Of a stretch of 64,000 bases of DNA, positions 7,667-15,713 are shown piece after piece. The notes under the pieces are model-generated. The model was not told where the DNA came from, searched no databases, and saw only the letters and a list, made by a program, of their open reading frames with translations. Source of the stretch: Parundibacterium terreum (lineage in GTDB: Bacteria; Pseudomonadota; Gammaproteobacteria; Burkholderiales; Burkholderiaceae_D). The translations under genes and the position numbers were made by a program. Each line of letters begins with the position of its first letter. The stretch's first letter is position 1. The DNA lies in contig NZ_BMED01000003.1 in NCBI RefSeq assembly GCF_014636315.1, forward strand, positions 372,001 through 436,000, in the 5' to 3' direction.

Positions 7667-9502
7667 TCATGGATTGCCGCCCTGGCTGGCAAAGTCGTGG
7701 GCCAAGGCCACGGTTTTCTTGTTTGCCAACTGCAGTTCTGTCTGAAAGTCCGGGTAATTCGGATTGACAATTTTAACCTGATACTTGCCTGGTGGTAACT
7801 GTATTCTTTTTACGGGTGGGCTCACACCCTTATTGACACCGTTAATATACAGCGTGCCCCAAGGTTTCACATTCAGCGTGACTGTTCCCATAGGCACTGG
7901 CGCCTCCGCCTTGCTGGCGCTATTGGCTTCTTCCGTCAGCATGGTTTCATTCTTGTCCAGCGTGGCGGCAATCTGCGATGCCGTGCTGGCGGAAGTGGCG
8001 GCAGGGATGCTGGCGACTGTCGGCGTTGCGTCCGAAGCCGGGCTGACCTGAGCCACCGGCGCGGCGTCCGCAACTGACGCAGGGGCGGCAGCACTGGCAG
8101 GCGCCGGCTGGGTCGTTGCAGCCGTATCGGCAGCATTTGCGGCTACCGGGGCTGGCTTATTGCTGGTCCAGACCCAGATGCCGCCAATCGCAAAAAACAC
8201 TACCGCGGCTGCCAGCGTATGGTCCCAGCGCCATTCCCAACCCTGCTTTTTTTGCTTGCCTGAACGGGAACCGGACGCAGATTTTTTTGAACCGTTTTTA
8301 CCGGTTTGCTCGCTGGTTTTGTCGGACTTGCCGGACTTGCTGGTCTTTTGCCCGGATTTGGGCGGTGCCGATGCCAATACGGTCTGATCTTCGTCTGCAT
8401 CCGCCATGTCAGGAAATGGCTCGCTGATTTCTTCCGGCAATGGGTTGCCCGCGCGTGCATTTGCCGCCGACGACGCGGCTCGCGCAGTGAACTGCGGCGG
8501 TACTTTGGCATGCAGTTGAGGCGCCAGTTTGGCGCCCGGCTCCAGGCCCAGCAAAATGCGGAATTGTGCGGTGGACTGCGGCCTGAATTCCGGCAGCACA
8601 CTCAAGCCCTGGTCTATCGCCGCCAGGAATGCGGCTTTATAGCCGGCTGGCGCCAGATCCTGCAGGCGCTGCATCGGATCCTTGATCATGCGGGTGACCG
8701 AGCTAGGCGGAGATTTTTTCACGATGGCGTTGTACACCACCGCGCACAGTGCGTAGATATCGGTCCATTGACCCTGGATCAGGTTGGCGTCATCCGCATA
8801 TTGCTCTACGGGCGCAAAGCTCGGCTTCAGAATTACGGTCAGGTCTTGCGGCGTGCCGCCTATGACCTGGCGCGCAGCGCCAAAATCCAGCAGCACGGGT
8901 ACGCCATTGCGCTGGATCATGATGTTTTCCGGCGAAATATCGCGGTGCAGAATTTGTGCGCTATACAGGGTTTCCAATGCACCCAGGATGGAGCGCAGCA
9001 TATTGATCAGCCACGCTTCATCGATCAGTTCCGGGTGGTGCTCCACGATGTACTTCAGCGTGTGGCCTTCATAATACTGCATGGCCATATAGGCCGTTTT
9101 GTTCTGTTTCCAGAAGCGGTACACCTTGACCAGGGACGGATGATCAAACTGCGCCAGCAAGCGCGCTTCATTGATATAGCTTTCCAGCCCGGTACCAAAC
9201 GCCTCGCTATGCTTGGTGGAGCGTATCACCACGCTGTCATCCGGTCCGCGGCCTGCCAGTGCGACCGGCATGTATTCCTTGATGGCGACGGTGCGGCGCA
9301 GGCTGTGGTCGAAAGCCAGATAGACAATACCAAAACCGCCTTCACCGATGATGCCGGTAATCTCGAAATCCCCCAGGCGCGTCCCTACAGGCAGGCAATT
9401 CTCCGAACCGGTGTGCACAGCGGCAGGGGCCGCAGGTGCTGCCGGTGCTTGCATGGCAAGGCGCGTCTGGTCGTCGTCTTGGTCGGGGGCGGGTGTATTC
9501 AT
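7667..9502 (-). CDS. Membrane Ser/Thr protein kinase with PEGA domain (PpkA-like)
   Basis: A 611-residue Hanks-type kinase. Kinase domain, residues 44-320: glycine loop GEGGFGIVYLA (53-63), VAIKE with Lys75, catalytic loop HRDISPEN (186-193) and DFG (206-208). Ser190 replaces the Lys of the usual HRDLKPEN. A Lys/Ser-rich cytoplasmic linker (about 370-430) leads to one membrane segment (LAAAVVFFAIGGIWVW), a long Ala/Pro periplasmic linker and a C-terminal PEGA domain (about 535-605), an envelope-binding module. Context with a PP2C phosphatase and a TagH C-terminal protein resembles the PpkA/PppA/Fha pathway that switches type VI secretion. The kinase call is firm; the T6SS link is inference. 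Confidence 0.88.
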   Translation of the reverse strand: MNTPAPDQDDDQTRLAMQAPAAPAAPAAVHTGSENCLPVGTRLGDFEITGIIGEGGFGIVYLAFDHSLRRTVAIKEYMPVALAGRGPDDSVVIRSTKHSEAFGTGLESYINEARLLAQFDHPSLVKVYRFWKQNKTAYMAMQYYEGHTLKYIVEHHPELIDEAWLINMLRSILGALETLYSAQILHRDISPENIMIQRNGVPVLLDFGAARQVIGGTPQDLTVILKPSFAPVEQYADDANLIQGQWTDIYALCAVVYNAIVKKSPPSSVTRMIKDPMQRLQDLAPAGYKAAFLAAIDQGLSVLPEFRPQSTAQFRILLGLEPGAKLAPQLHAKVPPQFTARAASSAANARAGNPLPEEISEPFPDMADADEDQTVLASAPPKSGQKTSKSGKSDKTSEQTGKNGSKKSASGSRSGKQKKQGWEWRWDHTLAAAVVFFAIGGIWVWTSNKPAPVAANAADTAATTQPAPASAAAPASVADAAPVAQVSPASDATPTVASIPAATSASTASQIAATLDKNETMLTEEANSASKAEAPVPMGTVTLNVKPWGTLYINGVNKGVSPPVKRIQLPPGKYQVKIVNPNYPDFQTELQLANKKTVALAHDFASQGGNP

Positions 9503-9562
9503 TGATCTGGTCAGGGTAAAGATGTTGCTATCATACAGCGTGTCGTCGCTAAACCAGTGGCC

Positions 9563-10348
9563 TCAGGCCGCCGGAATGCTTATCCACACGGCAAAAGCTG
9601 TTGTATTGTCGCGAATTGCGCGGGTTTGTGCAAATCGGCGGGCAGCCACTGCCTGCATGCCGGCCAGCCAGGCCTCTGCCGAGCCAGCCCGGGAGAGTTC
9701 GGTTTCCATCTCCTGCTCCAGCACCCACTCCCATAAGCCGTCGGTACATAGCAAAAAAGCATCGCCATTTTGCAAAGACACGCTTTGCTCAATGACTTCT
9801 GGAGGGGTATCCTCGCTGGCACCCAGCGCCGCAAACAGGACATTGCGCTGCGGATGGGTGCGGGCCTGCGTCGGCGTGCAATAGCCGGCATCGATGAATT
9901 GCTGCACCATGCTGTGATCCTTGCTCATCGCAATGATCTTCTGTTGCCGGAAAAGATAGATGCGGGTATCGCCCAGATGGGCCCAGATTGCAGCATTTTG
10001 ACGCCGGTCGATCAGCAGCGCCGCGACCGTGCTGCTCATCTCGTGCAAGGCAGGCTGCACCAGTTGGGCATTGGTGATCTGGGCGTTGGCCGTATCGGCG
10101 TAATAGCGCAAAGCCTTGGCAGAAAATCCGGGGTCCGCGGTAAATGCCGCGATCAGGCCATTGCTGGCAAGGGAAGATGCCATTTCGCCGCCCGCATGTC
10201 CACCGGCGCCGTCTGCAACGACATAACAGGCCAGCGGGCCTTGCTGCGCATAGCGGAGCGCATCCTGGTTGGATGCCCTGCCGCCTGTTTCGCAAATCTG
10301 TGCAGACTGCAATTGCAATAGGCCAGTATCGGCGGCGTCATCTATCAC
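9563..10348 (-). CDS. PP2C-family Ser/Thr phosphatase (PppA/Stp1-like)
   Basis: A soluble metal-dependent phosphatase expected to reverse the neighbouring kinase. PP2C motifs: GGRASNQDAL, VADGAGGHAGGEMAS, HLGDTRIYLF, CTDGLWEWV and the final DNTTAF, so the metal-binding aspartates are present. The GTG at 10348 is preferred because GAGG lies 6 bases upstream and the start overlaps the stop of the preceding TagH-like gene by 11 bases, a translational-coupling arrangement. An ATG at 10387, with little ribosome site, is the alternative and would add 13 residues. It lies in the same operon as the kinase, 60 bases downstream. Confidence 0.88.
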   Translation of the reverse strand: MIDDAADTGLLQLQSAQICETGGRASNQDALRYAQQGPLACYVVADGAGGHAGGEMASSLASNGLIAAFTADPGFSAKALRYYADTANAQITNAQLVQPALHEMSSTVAALLIDRRQNAAIWAHLGDTRIYLFRQQKIIAMSKDHSMVQQFIDAGYCTPTQARTHPQRNVLFAALGASEDTPPEVIEQSVSLQNGDAFLLCTDGLWEWVLEQEMETELSRAGSAEAWLAGMQAVAARRFAQTRAIRDNTTAFAVWISIPAA

Positions 10349-11003
10349 TGTCGGCCTCGTCTTCACAACGAGTGATTTCGGCCTCATATCCTGTGAGGAA
10401 GGCATTGCCAAATGGTGCCTGCGCTTCTTGCAGCACCTCGCGCCTGACAATCTGGAACCTTTCCACCTGCTTATCCCACATCCTGGCCTTACGCAGCGAC
10501 GGCATCAGATTTTCCATCGTGCCTTCGGAAGGGGTTTGCTGGATGACGATCTCCGGGTTGTAGCGCTCCATCATATCCAGCAGCGCAGCCTGCATACCGG
10601 CGACCAGCGCGCTTTGGTGCGCGTGTATGTCCAGGAAGGCTTCCTGCATCGAAGATACCGGGTCCATAAAGCCGGGCATTTTCTTGCGCAGCATCTGCAG
10701 CATGATCGTGTCCGAGTCTTGCAAAAACTTGAGCGGATTATTGTTGCGGCGAACCACCATCGTCATGTCCGCATTCACTTCGCGCTTGACCTGTGCGCGC
10801 CGCGACAGCAAGCCATGTGTGCCGTGCACTGATGCTGCCAGCAATTTGCCCAGCATTTCCATCAGCTCCGGCGTCAGCTTGGAGCCGGCACCCAGTCCTA
10901 TGGAATTGTTTTCCAGGCCCGCACCGCGCAGGAAAGCCTCAAGCAGTTCCTGGTTGCTGGCTTCATCTGTCTCTGCAGGTTCAAGCGGGGTTGGGTTGGA
11001 CAT
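10338..11003 (-). CDS. TagH C-terminal-domain protein lacking the FHA domain
   Basis: About 221 residues from the ATG at 11003, preceded by CAGGAG at good spacing. The body (LLEAFLRGAGL, LTPELMEMLGKLL, then NNNPLKF, the GFMDP segment, AHQSALVAGMQAAL and RKARMWD) matches the conserved C-terminal domain of type VI secretion FHA proteins of the TagH/ImpI type. In those proteins an N-terminal FHA domain binds phospho-threonine; none is present here or in the sequence upstream. It is the first gene of the operon with phosphatase, kinase and lipoprotein. A stand-alone domain may be a kinase substrate or scaffold. Family assignment is from motif memory. Confidence 0.75.
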   Translation of the reverse strand: MSNPTPLEPAETDEASNQELLEAFLRGAGLENNSIGLGAGSKLTPELMEMLGKLLAASVHGTHGLLSRRAQVKREVNADMTMVVRRNNNPLKFLQDSDTIMLQMLRKKMPGFMDPVSSMQEAFLDIHAHQSALVAGMQAALLDMMERYNPEIVIQQTPSEGTMENLMPSLRKARMWDKQVERFQIVRREVLQEAQAPFGNAFLTGYEAEITRCEDEADSDR

Positions 11004-11270
11004 TAAAACTGCTCCTGAAATAGTCGCGGACATCGCCGGACTGTTGAGATTTTGACTAGTCCTAAACACTAGCTTAGTTTGTTCCGTGTAGCAACACCGG
11101 CATAGACTGTTTTGTTACAAAAGGTTTATTTGGCAAGAGTTGTAAAAATAATACCAAATTGTCGTAGACGATAGTCATACTCCGCAAACGCAGATTGCTG
11201 CAGATGTTCTGTCACCCAGCTTATGCTAAAAGCGCCGTGATGTTTACTGTTGATTGAAAAGGAAATGCCG

Positions 11271-11780
11271 ATGAAACGCCTAGTCACTTTTGCCGCCGCG
11301 ACGCTGTTCTCGCTGAGTGCCTGTGCCGCGCCGCCAAGCCCGGAATCGCTGGAAAAATTATTTGCCGTAATGCATGTTGAGAGAATACTGGATGCCATAC
11401 GCCCGCAGACAGAAGCGGCAATGAAGGTCATGCTAAATCAGGCGATGAAGGGCCAGACGTTGACTGCCGATCAGCAGAAAGTATTGGACAACTTTTGGGT
11501 AAAGGCCAATGCCATCAATCGGGAAGAAATGACGATGGAAAAGCTGAAACCGCTTTACGTCAGGGTCTACAGCGCCAGCCTGGAGCAGGAAGACGTCGAC
11601 GGCCTGATCGCTTTTTATGAAAGCCCGACCGGCCAGGTATTTATCAACAAGATGCCGCGCATTACCCAGGGCATCATGAGCGAAATGCCACAATTGATGG
11701 CGCCGCTGATGCAAAAGATTATGCAGGCCGCAGAGGAAATGCATCAGCAATTAGACGCTTTGCAGAAAGCCAGGAAATAA
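11271..11780 (+). CDS. DUF2059 exported protein
   Basis: A 169-residue protein from the ATG at 11271, chosen because AAAGGA lies 7 bases upstream; a TTG at 11250 is also in frame. The signal peptide ends in LSLSAC, which fits either a lipobox or a Sec cleavage site. The mature part is helical and matches DUF2059: EKLFAVMHVERILDAI early, and LIAFYESPTGQVFINKMP followed by the Met-rich tail. Members are envelope proteins without a known activity. It stands alone, divergent from the kinase operon and followed by a DUF4399 gene that has its own leader. Confidence 0.8.
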   Translation: MKRLVTFAAATLFSLSACAAPPSPESLEKLFAVMHVERILDAIRPQTEAAMKVMLNQAMKGQTLTADQQKVLDNFWVKANAINREEMTMEKLKPLYVRVYSASLEQEDVDGLIAFYESPTGQVFINKMPRITQGIMSEMPQLMAPLMQKIMQAAEEMHQQLDALQKARK

Positions 11781-11896
11781 GCGCCTAAGAAGTGCGGCTT
11801 TGGAAAAATCACCGCTGCGCAAACCTTGATAGAATCCCCCACAAATCCTGGGCCCGCATCCCTACCGACAAACATAACTAAAGACGGCAAGCCAAT

Positions 11897-12445
11897 ATGA
11901 CTTTGAGATTACGCGATGTAAAACCCCTCGTGCTGACAATGCTGCTGGCAATGCCGTTATCCATCGTGCATGCAGCACCGGCAAGCAAAGAAAAAGACGC
12001 CAAGCAAAACGTGGATACCGACTCCATCATCAGCACCATCAGCGCATCGGAGCGTACCAGGCCCTTTCCGGTGGGCGAGAAAACAGCTTACTTCACGAAT
12101 ATAAAAGACGGCGACCAGGTGAAGTCGCCATTCAGGGTTGCATTTGCAGTGACAGGCATGGGCGTCGCACCTGTAGCTGCCGGCAGCATCGCCAACACTG
12201 GTCACCACCATATCCTGATCGATATGCCCATGCCGGCAGACATCAAGGCGCCTATCCCATTCGACAAGCCGGGTGAATACGCGCACCAGCATTACAAGCA
12301 CTTCGGCGGCGGCGAGACAGAAGCGCTATTGGACCTGCCACCGGGCAAGCACAGCCTGCGCCTGCTGTTTGCGGATTTCAAGCATGTGCCTTATTACATC
12401 ACCAGCAAGGAGGTCAATGTGGTGGTGCTGGAGAAATCCAAATGA
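11897..12445 (+). CDS. DUF4399 periplasmic protein
   Basis: A 182-residue exported protein. A Sec signal peptide ends near IVHAAPA (about residue 27). The mature domain has the DUF4399 pattern: YFTNIKDGDQVKSPF, GMGVAP, NTGHHHILID and HFGGGETEALLDLPPGKH, ending with a beta-strand. The conserved His residues suggest metal binding, but no activity is established for the family. It lies just upstream of the tRNA-Gly fragment that marks the left end of the small island. Confidence 0.82.
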   Translation: MTLRLRDVKPLVLTMLLAMPLSIVHAAPASKEKDAKQNVDTDSIISTISASERTRPFPVGEKTAYFTNIKDGDQVKSPFRVAFAVTGMGVAPVAAGSIANTGHHHILIDMPMPADIKAPIPFDKPGEYAHQHYKHFGGGETEALLDLPPGKHSLRLLFADFKHVPYYITSKEVNVVVLEKSK

Positions 12446-12545
12446 GGGTCAAATGAGGGCCATGTGAGCGGGAAGATGTGGATACGTTTGAGGCAAAAAG
12501 CTAGTGTCTAGCTCCGTACGCGAATCTACTTAAAATAAGAAGTGA

Positions 12546-12584
12546 GCGGGTGTAGCTCAATGGCAGGCCAGAAGCTTCCCAAGC
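12546..12584 (+). pseudogene. 5' fragment of tRNA-Gly (left att-like copy)
   Basis: 39 nt aligning without gaps to the first 39 nt of the intact tRNA-Gly at 15018; the only differences are five D-arm bases (12564-12568). Identity stops in the 3' side of the anticodon stem, after which the sequence is unrelated. It lacks the T arm and acceptor 3' strand and cannot be a tRNA. It is best read as the remnant left by site-specific integration or duplication. Confidence 0.8.
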
Positions 12585-12917
12585 GCCGCCGCCTTGTTAA
12601 ACTCCACTGTTCGTAAGAGTCGCAAGCGCATGAATATGCAATCACACCAAAATTCCACCACAATCAGGAAATCATCGACCATTACATTTTGTACTCCACA
12701 TCTAGCCGAAAAAAAACTGATGCACTGTGGTGCCTCTTCAGAAATTTTACTGTATGTGATAATTCCCCATTCAGCATTTATCTTCACGTAGCCCAGAGTA
12801 ATCCTGTCACTGTCATCACCGATGTTAGACGTAGAACCTACTGAATTGGATTTAAAAAGGAATGCGAAGCGGCATAGTTGCTGAGGACAGCTTCTGCCCT
12901 CAGAAGCCGCTAGCCGA
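12585..12917. other. Island stretch without a convincing gene
   Basis: 333 bases that look AT-richer than the surroundings. A minus-strand frame is open across it (to 12557, possible ATG at 12925) but ends inside the tRNA fragment, overlaps the end of the PIN gene, has no ribosome site and matches nothing known. It may be decayed island DNA. Confidence 0.4.
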
Positions 12918-14045
12918 TTAATCATCGAATGGATCTCCCGGCTCAGGTCGCAGGCCAAATACATCTACCGCCTCTTCGAAGAGATCTGCGTCAATATCTG
13001 AGTGCTCTGTTAGTAAAGAAACGAAAAATGCATAAACATCCGAGTCCGTTGCAATCCAACGAATTTGGGCATTATCTACTGCCGCCCGAATCAACCGTTC
13101 AGCATCTGATCGCCGCAGATTCATTCGAAAGTACCCGAGGCGAGAAATCGCTGCATGAGTGGTAGCAAAAGATTCACTCTCGACAAGCATCTGCATAGCT
13201 TCTTCTTTTTCTGGGTCGACTTCTTCGACAGCTTCCTCTTGATTTAAGGGCTGATGCTGCACCTCGACTGCAGGTGGTTCTACCTGAGCTTGCTGTTGCG
13301 CTGCGGGTGGGGCAGCGGCTACTTCGATGGGCTGCTGAAGTACGTTTGGAGCGGGAGGTACTTGCGCAAGCATTTCATTATATTTCTTCAGAAACGTCCT
13401 CACCTCACTATATATATGAAGATGCCCTGCCTTTTTATGCCCCCATTCGCTCTCCAACGAAGGATGCGGTCTGCTTTTATTGAGAAGAGACGCATAGTCC
13501 CCATCTTTGGAAACTATATGAAGGTCACCTTCAGGCACTTCCTTCAATAATGTCTCCCAATTGTATTGATCTCCAATACTACCGTTTTTCCCCGGCGGAT
13601 TACCCTTTTGCATTCGCTGTAAAGCAGTTGAAAAAACGTTTTCGTCCTCGGGATATTTGGTTGCCCTATCAAAAACAGCGCGAATCAATCCATCGGATGC
13701 AAGCGTCTCATTCGACGCATCAGCTAAGGCAAGACTGACGAGTTGACTCCGCAGCTTCTTTGCTTGCTCAATGGCGGCGACATATTCGGAACATTGTGCG
13801 TACTGTTGCATGTGGCGAGGCACCGCTGACGGAAGGGACTCTTTTATGAATTGATCATTTGCTGCTTTCAATTTTGCTTCACGATTTCTGGCGAGCTCAT
13901 TTATAACTTGCTGGGGAAGGTGAAGGCAAATACCAGTTTCGCTAATCATGTCAGCCAGTTGCTCTAGTTGCTCTAAGCTATCATCAGCGAAATGATAAAA
14001 GTTGAGCAAAACATTGGTGTCTATGAACAGATGAATGCGCGGCAT
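12918..14045 (-). CDS. PIN-domain protein (DUF4935-like), island-borne
   Basis: A 375-residue protein. The N-terminal PIN nuclease-like domain (1 to about 215) begins HLFIDTNVLLNFYH with the first acidic residue at Asp9, has LPQQVINELARN as the second block and the late GDQYNWETLL and SKDGDY acidic segments. These fit a metal-dependent RNase or nuclease site. A Pro/Gln/Ala/Glu-rich linker (about 240-290) leads to a C-terminal helical domain of about 85 residues with an acidic end. It is much longer than toxin VapC (about 130 residues) and has no small antitoxin partner next to it. Being in a tRNA-bounded island, a defence or phage-related role is possible but unproven. Confidence 0.75.
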   Translation of the reverse strand: MPRIHLFIDTNVLLNFYHFADDSLEQLEQLADMISETGICLHLPQQVINELARNREAKLKAANDQFIKESLPSAVPRHMQQYAQCSEYVAAIEQAKKLRSQLVSLALADASNETLASDGLIRAVFDRATKYPEDENVFSTALQRMQKGNPPGKNGSIGDQYNWETLLKEVPEGDLHIVSKDGDYASLLNKSRPHPSLESEWGHKKAGHLHIYSEVRTFLKKYNEMLAQVPPAPNVLQQPIEVAAAPPAAQQQAQVEPPAVEVQHQPLNQEEAVEEVDPEKEEAMQMLVESESFATTHAAISRLGYFRMNLRRSDAERLIRAAVDNAQIRWIATDSDVYAFFVSLLTEHSDIDADLFEEAVDVFGLRPEPGDPFDD

Positions 14046-14161
14046 AAATTGAAAATCCTTATTTAAGCGGCCTGCTATTAGATTTGAATCTGAAAAATTC
14101 CCCTTCTCTCCAAAGAAAATGACGGAATTTCATGAGGTTGATGGCTTGAGTGTTTCTCCCC

Positions 14162-14743
14162 TTATCCGGCGGGTCCGGATTTGTCCTTCCAACTGCCATT
14201 CCGTATTTTTTGTTGTGCAAACCTAATTGCCTTATTTTCGAGCGCGCCATAGCTCTCTTCAAAAATTCCAAGCTGACGATGACAACTCTCGCATTGAAAT
14301 TCGATCCTATCCACGGCAATGTATGCACTTGCTCGGCTTGGATATACTTGGAAATCACAATGGGGGCAAAAGGTATGCGGGGCTGTTATGGATCCGTTAA
14401 GGTATCGCCAACGCCAGCGAATTCCAAAGAATTCATCTTCTGCGTAGTCCCGCCAGTGGGAAGCGGGCGACTTTTTTGAGCGAAAGACATTCCATAAGAG
14501 AGCTATGAACACAACGACAGTCGGCACTGCAAGCAGCCCTATAAACAAACTCATCCAATTCGGAATCAGTGAAGTTGATATCGCCCATGAACCTGATATT
14601 TTCCAAGCGTAGGCTAGAGTGCTACTGATCGAAAAATTTGGCCATCTATCGTTTGTATATGTGGCGCCAATTCCTATCAGAGCAAGGATTGCTGTCGCAA
14701 TAACCTTGCTCCAAACTGGATCCTTCCAGATGTTTTTTAACAT
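14162..14743 (-). CDS. Membrane protein with C-terminal zinc-ribbon-like motif
   Basis: About 193 residues from the ATG at 14743; a longer form from 14809 is possible and neither start has a good ribosome site. The first helix follows NIWKDPVWSKVIATAILAL, a type of leader I associate with membrane proteins of mobile islands. A second membrane segment is MSLFIGLLAVPTVVVFIALLW (about 90-110). The cytoplasmic tail has paired CPHC and CESC motifs with 24 residues between them, a likely zinc ribbon. The function is not recognised. It is the first gene of the island on this strand, 116 bases ahead of the PIN gene, and may share its transcript. Confidence 0.6.
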   Translation of the reverse strand: MLKNIWKDPVWSKVIATAILALIGIGATYTNDRWPNFSISSTLAYAWKISGSWAISTSLIPNWMSLFIGLLAVPTVVVFIALLWNVFRSKKSPASHWRDYAEDEFFGIRWRWRYLNGSITAPHTFCPHCDFQVYPSRASAYIAVDRIEFQCESCHRQLGIFEESYGALENKAIRFAQQKIRNGSWKDKSGPAG

Positions 14744-15017
14744 GGCGGCCAATAGTAACTCCGGTGCAACGCTATGATGTAAAAGTTGCACTAAGTCTAC
14801 GTAGGGCATGTCGTTTTGTCTAGTCTTGGCTGTTTTTTAGTTGTGCAATATTGGCAAAGGGTGGGATTGTGTCCGCTTAGACACCTACAGCCTCGAGATA
14901 CTTAGGAGTCCGCTGTAAGACCATTACACCCCGATGAAAGCGGCATCTTTTTTCCCAATACACTGTCCGGCTTGCGGATTTGCCAATGGCGTGTAAAGCT
15001 GAGTCAATGTGATCGAC

Positions 15018-15091
15018 GCGGGTGTAGCTCAATGGTCGAGCAGAAGCTTCCCAAGCTTACGACGAGGGTTCGATTCCCTTCACCCGCTCCA
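15018..15091 (+). tRNA. tRNA-Gly (anticodon CCC), CCA encoded
   Basis: A 74-nt cloverleaf. The acceptor GCGGGTG (15018-15024) pairs perfectly with CACCCGC (15081-15087), then T and the encoded CCA. The anticodon loop TTCCCAA (15048-15054) gives CCC. The T arm GAGGGTTCGATTCCCTT is intact. The base of the anticodon stem has one mismatch. Confidence 0.95.
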
Positions 15092-15106
15092 GACTCTCCC
15101 GTCTCG

Positions 15107-15457
15107 TTAAGCTGAAACGACGGTATTGAAAACCGGCTTCAAGCCATGCCGCGCACGTGCCTGCGTACATTTATCATCTCCGACCTGTACTTCGCGGCAA
15201 GGCGAAGGCCGGTGCGCGTACAGGGTGCAATTGACTTCTTTGCCTACCGTACCTTGCAAGGCATTGCAGCGTGGGTTGTTGCTGTTGGTGCCGGCCATGC
15301 AGGCGTAGAAAGGGGATAGCTGTTCCATGGCATGCACGGGTATCGCGTGGACATCGGCTTCAGCCCAGTAAAAAGATACGCGGAAGCTGGAGCAGCAGGC
15401 GCCGCAGTGCAGGCAGGGGTCATCGCTGTTTTCTGTGGAATCGTTCGTTTGGCTCAT
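15107..15457 (-). CDS. YkgJ-family cysteine-cluster protein
   Basis: A 116-residue protein starting at the ATG at 15457; the frame extends upstream but without a better start. The cysteine cluster CLHCGACC near the N-terminus and later Cys residues (NPRCNAL, VNCTLY, SPCREV, DDKC) fit the YkgJ/UPF0153 family, thought to bind zinc or an Fe-S cluster. The function is not established. It is convergent with nothing and ends 15 bases after the tRNA-Gly gene, so it may define the right flank of the island insertion. Confidence 0.82.
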   Translation of the reverse strand: MSQTNDSTENSDDPCLHCGACCSSFRVSFYWAEADVHAIPVHAMEQLSPFYACMAGTNSNNPRCNALQGTVGKEVNCTLYAHRPSPCREVQVGDDKCTQARARHGLKPVFNTVVSA

Positions 15458-15713
15458 GAAACTACATGTTGATGCTGGGTGTTGTGAAATTCTACCTAAA
15501 AGCCGGATTGTCGCGCAGCACAGTGTGACAGGATTTTCTTCCGCCAAGGGAGATTAAATGGCGGCTCGCTGCTGAGGAGAGGGCAATTTGGCTGGTGCGC
15601 TGCTGCGCTCTGGTAGAATACGGGTCTTGCGGGAAGGCTAGTCCTGTTCCGCGTCATTGCACCTGGCTCTGTATGACGGGTTCGCACTCTGTTTCACTTT
15701 CAAAATTTCTAGT

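Larger units (their letters stand above)
12546..15056. mobile_element. Small genomic island between two tRNA-Gly 5' sequences
   Basis: The segment is bounded by direct copies of the tRNA-Gly 5' half (12546-12584 and 15018-15056). It contains two minus-strand genes, a PIN-domain protein and a membrane/zinc-ribbon protein, that look visibly richer in A and T than the flanking genes. The downstream tRNA is complete, as expected if the incoming element rebuilt the gene. No integrase gene is present, so it is a remnant, was mobilised in trans, or arose by duplication. Confidence 0.55.

Noticed and set aside
8306..9505. 399-codon plus-strand frame across the kinase gene
   Set aside because: Antisense shadow of the kinase coding sequence; no ribosome site or family features.
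12425..12465. Short direct repeat TCAAATGAGGG after the DUF4399 stop
   Set aside because: Two imperfect copies only; too short to call a repeat array.
12546..12584. Functional second tRNA-Gly
   Set aside because: Lacks T arm and acceptor 3' strand, so it cannot fold or be charged.
12557..12964. 135-codon minus-strand frame at the left end of the island
   Set aside because: Ends inside the tRNA fragment, overlaps the PIN gene end, no ribosome site; reported only as an unresolved stretch.
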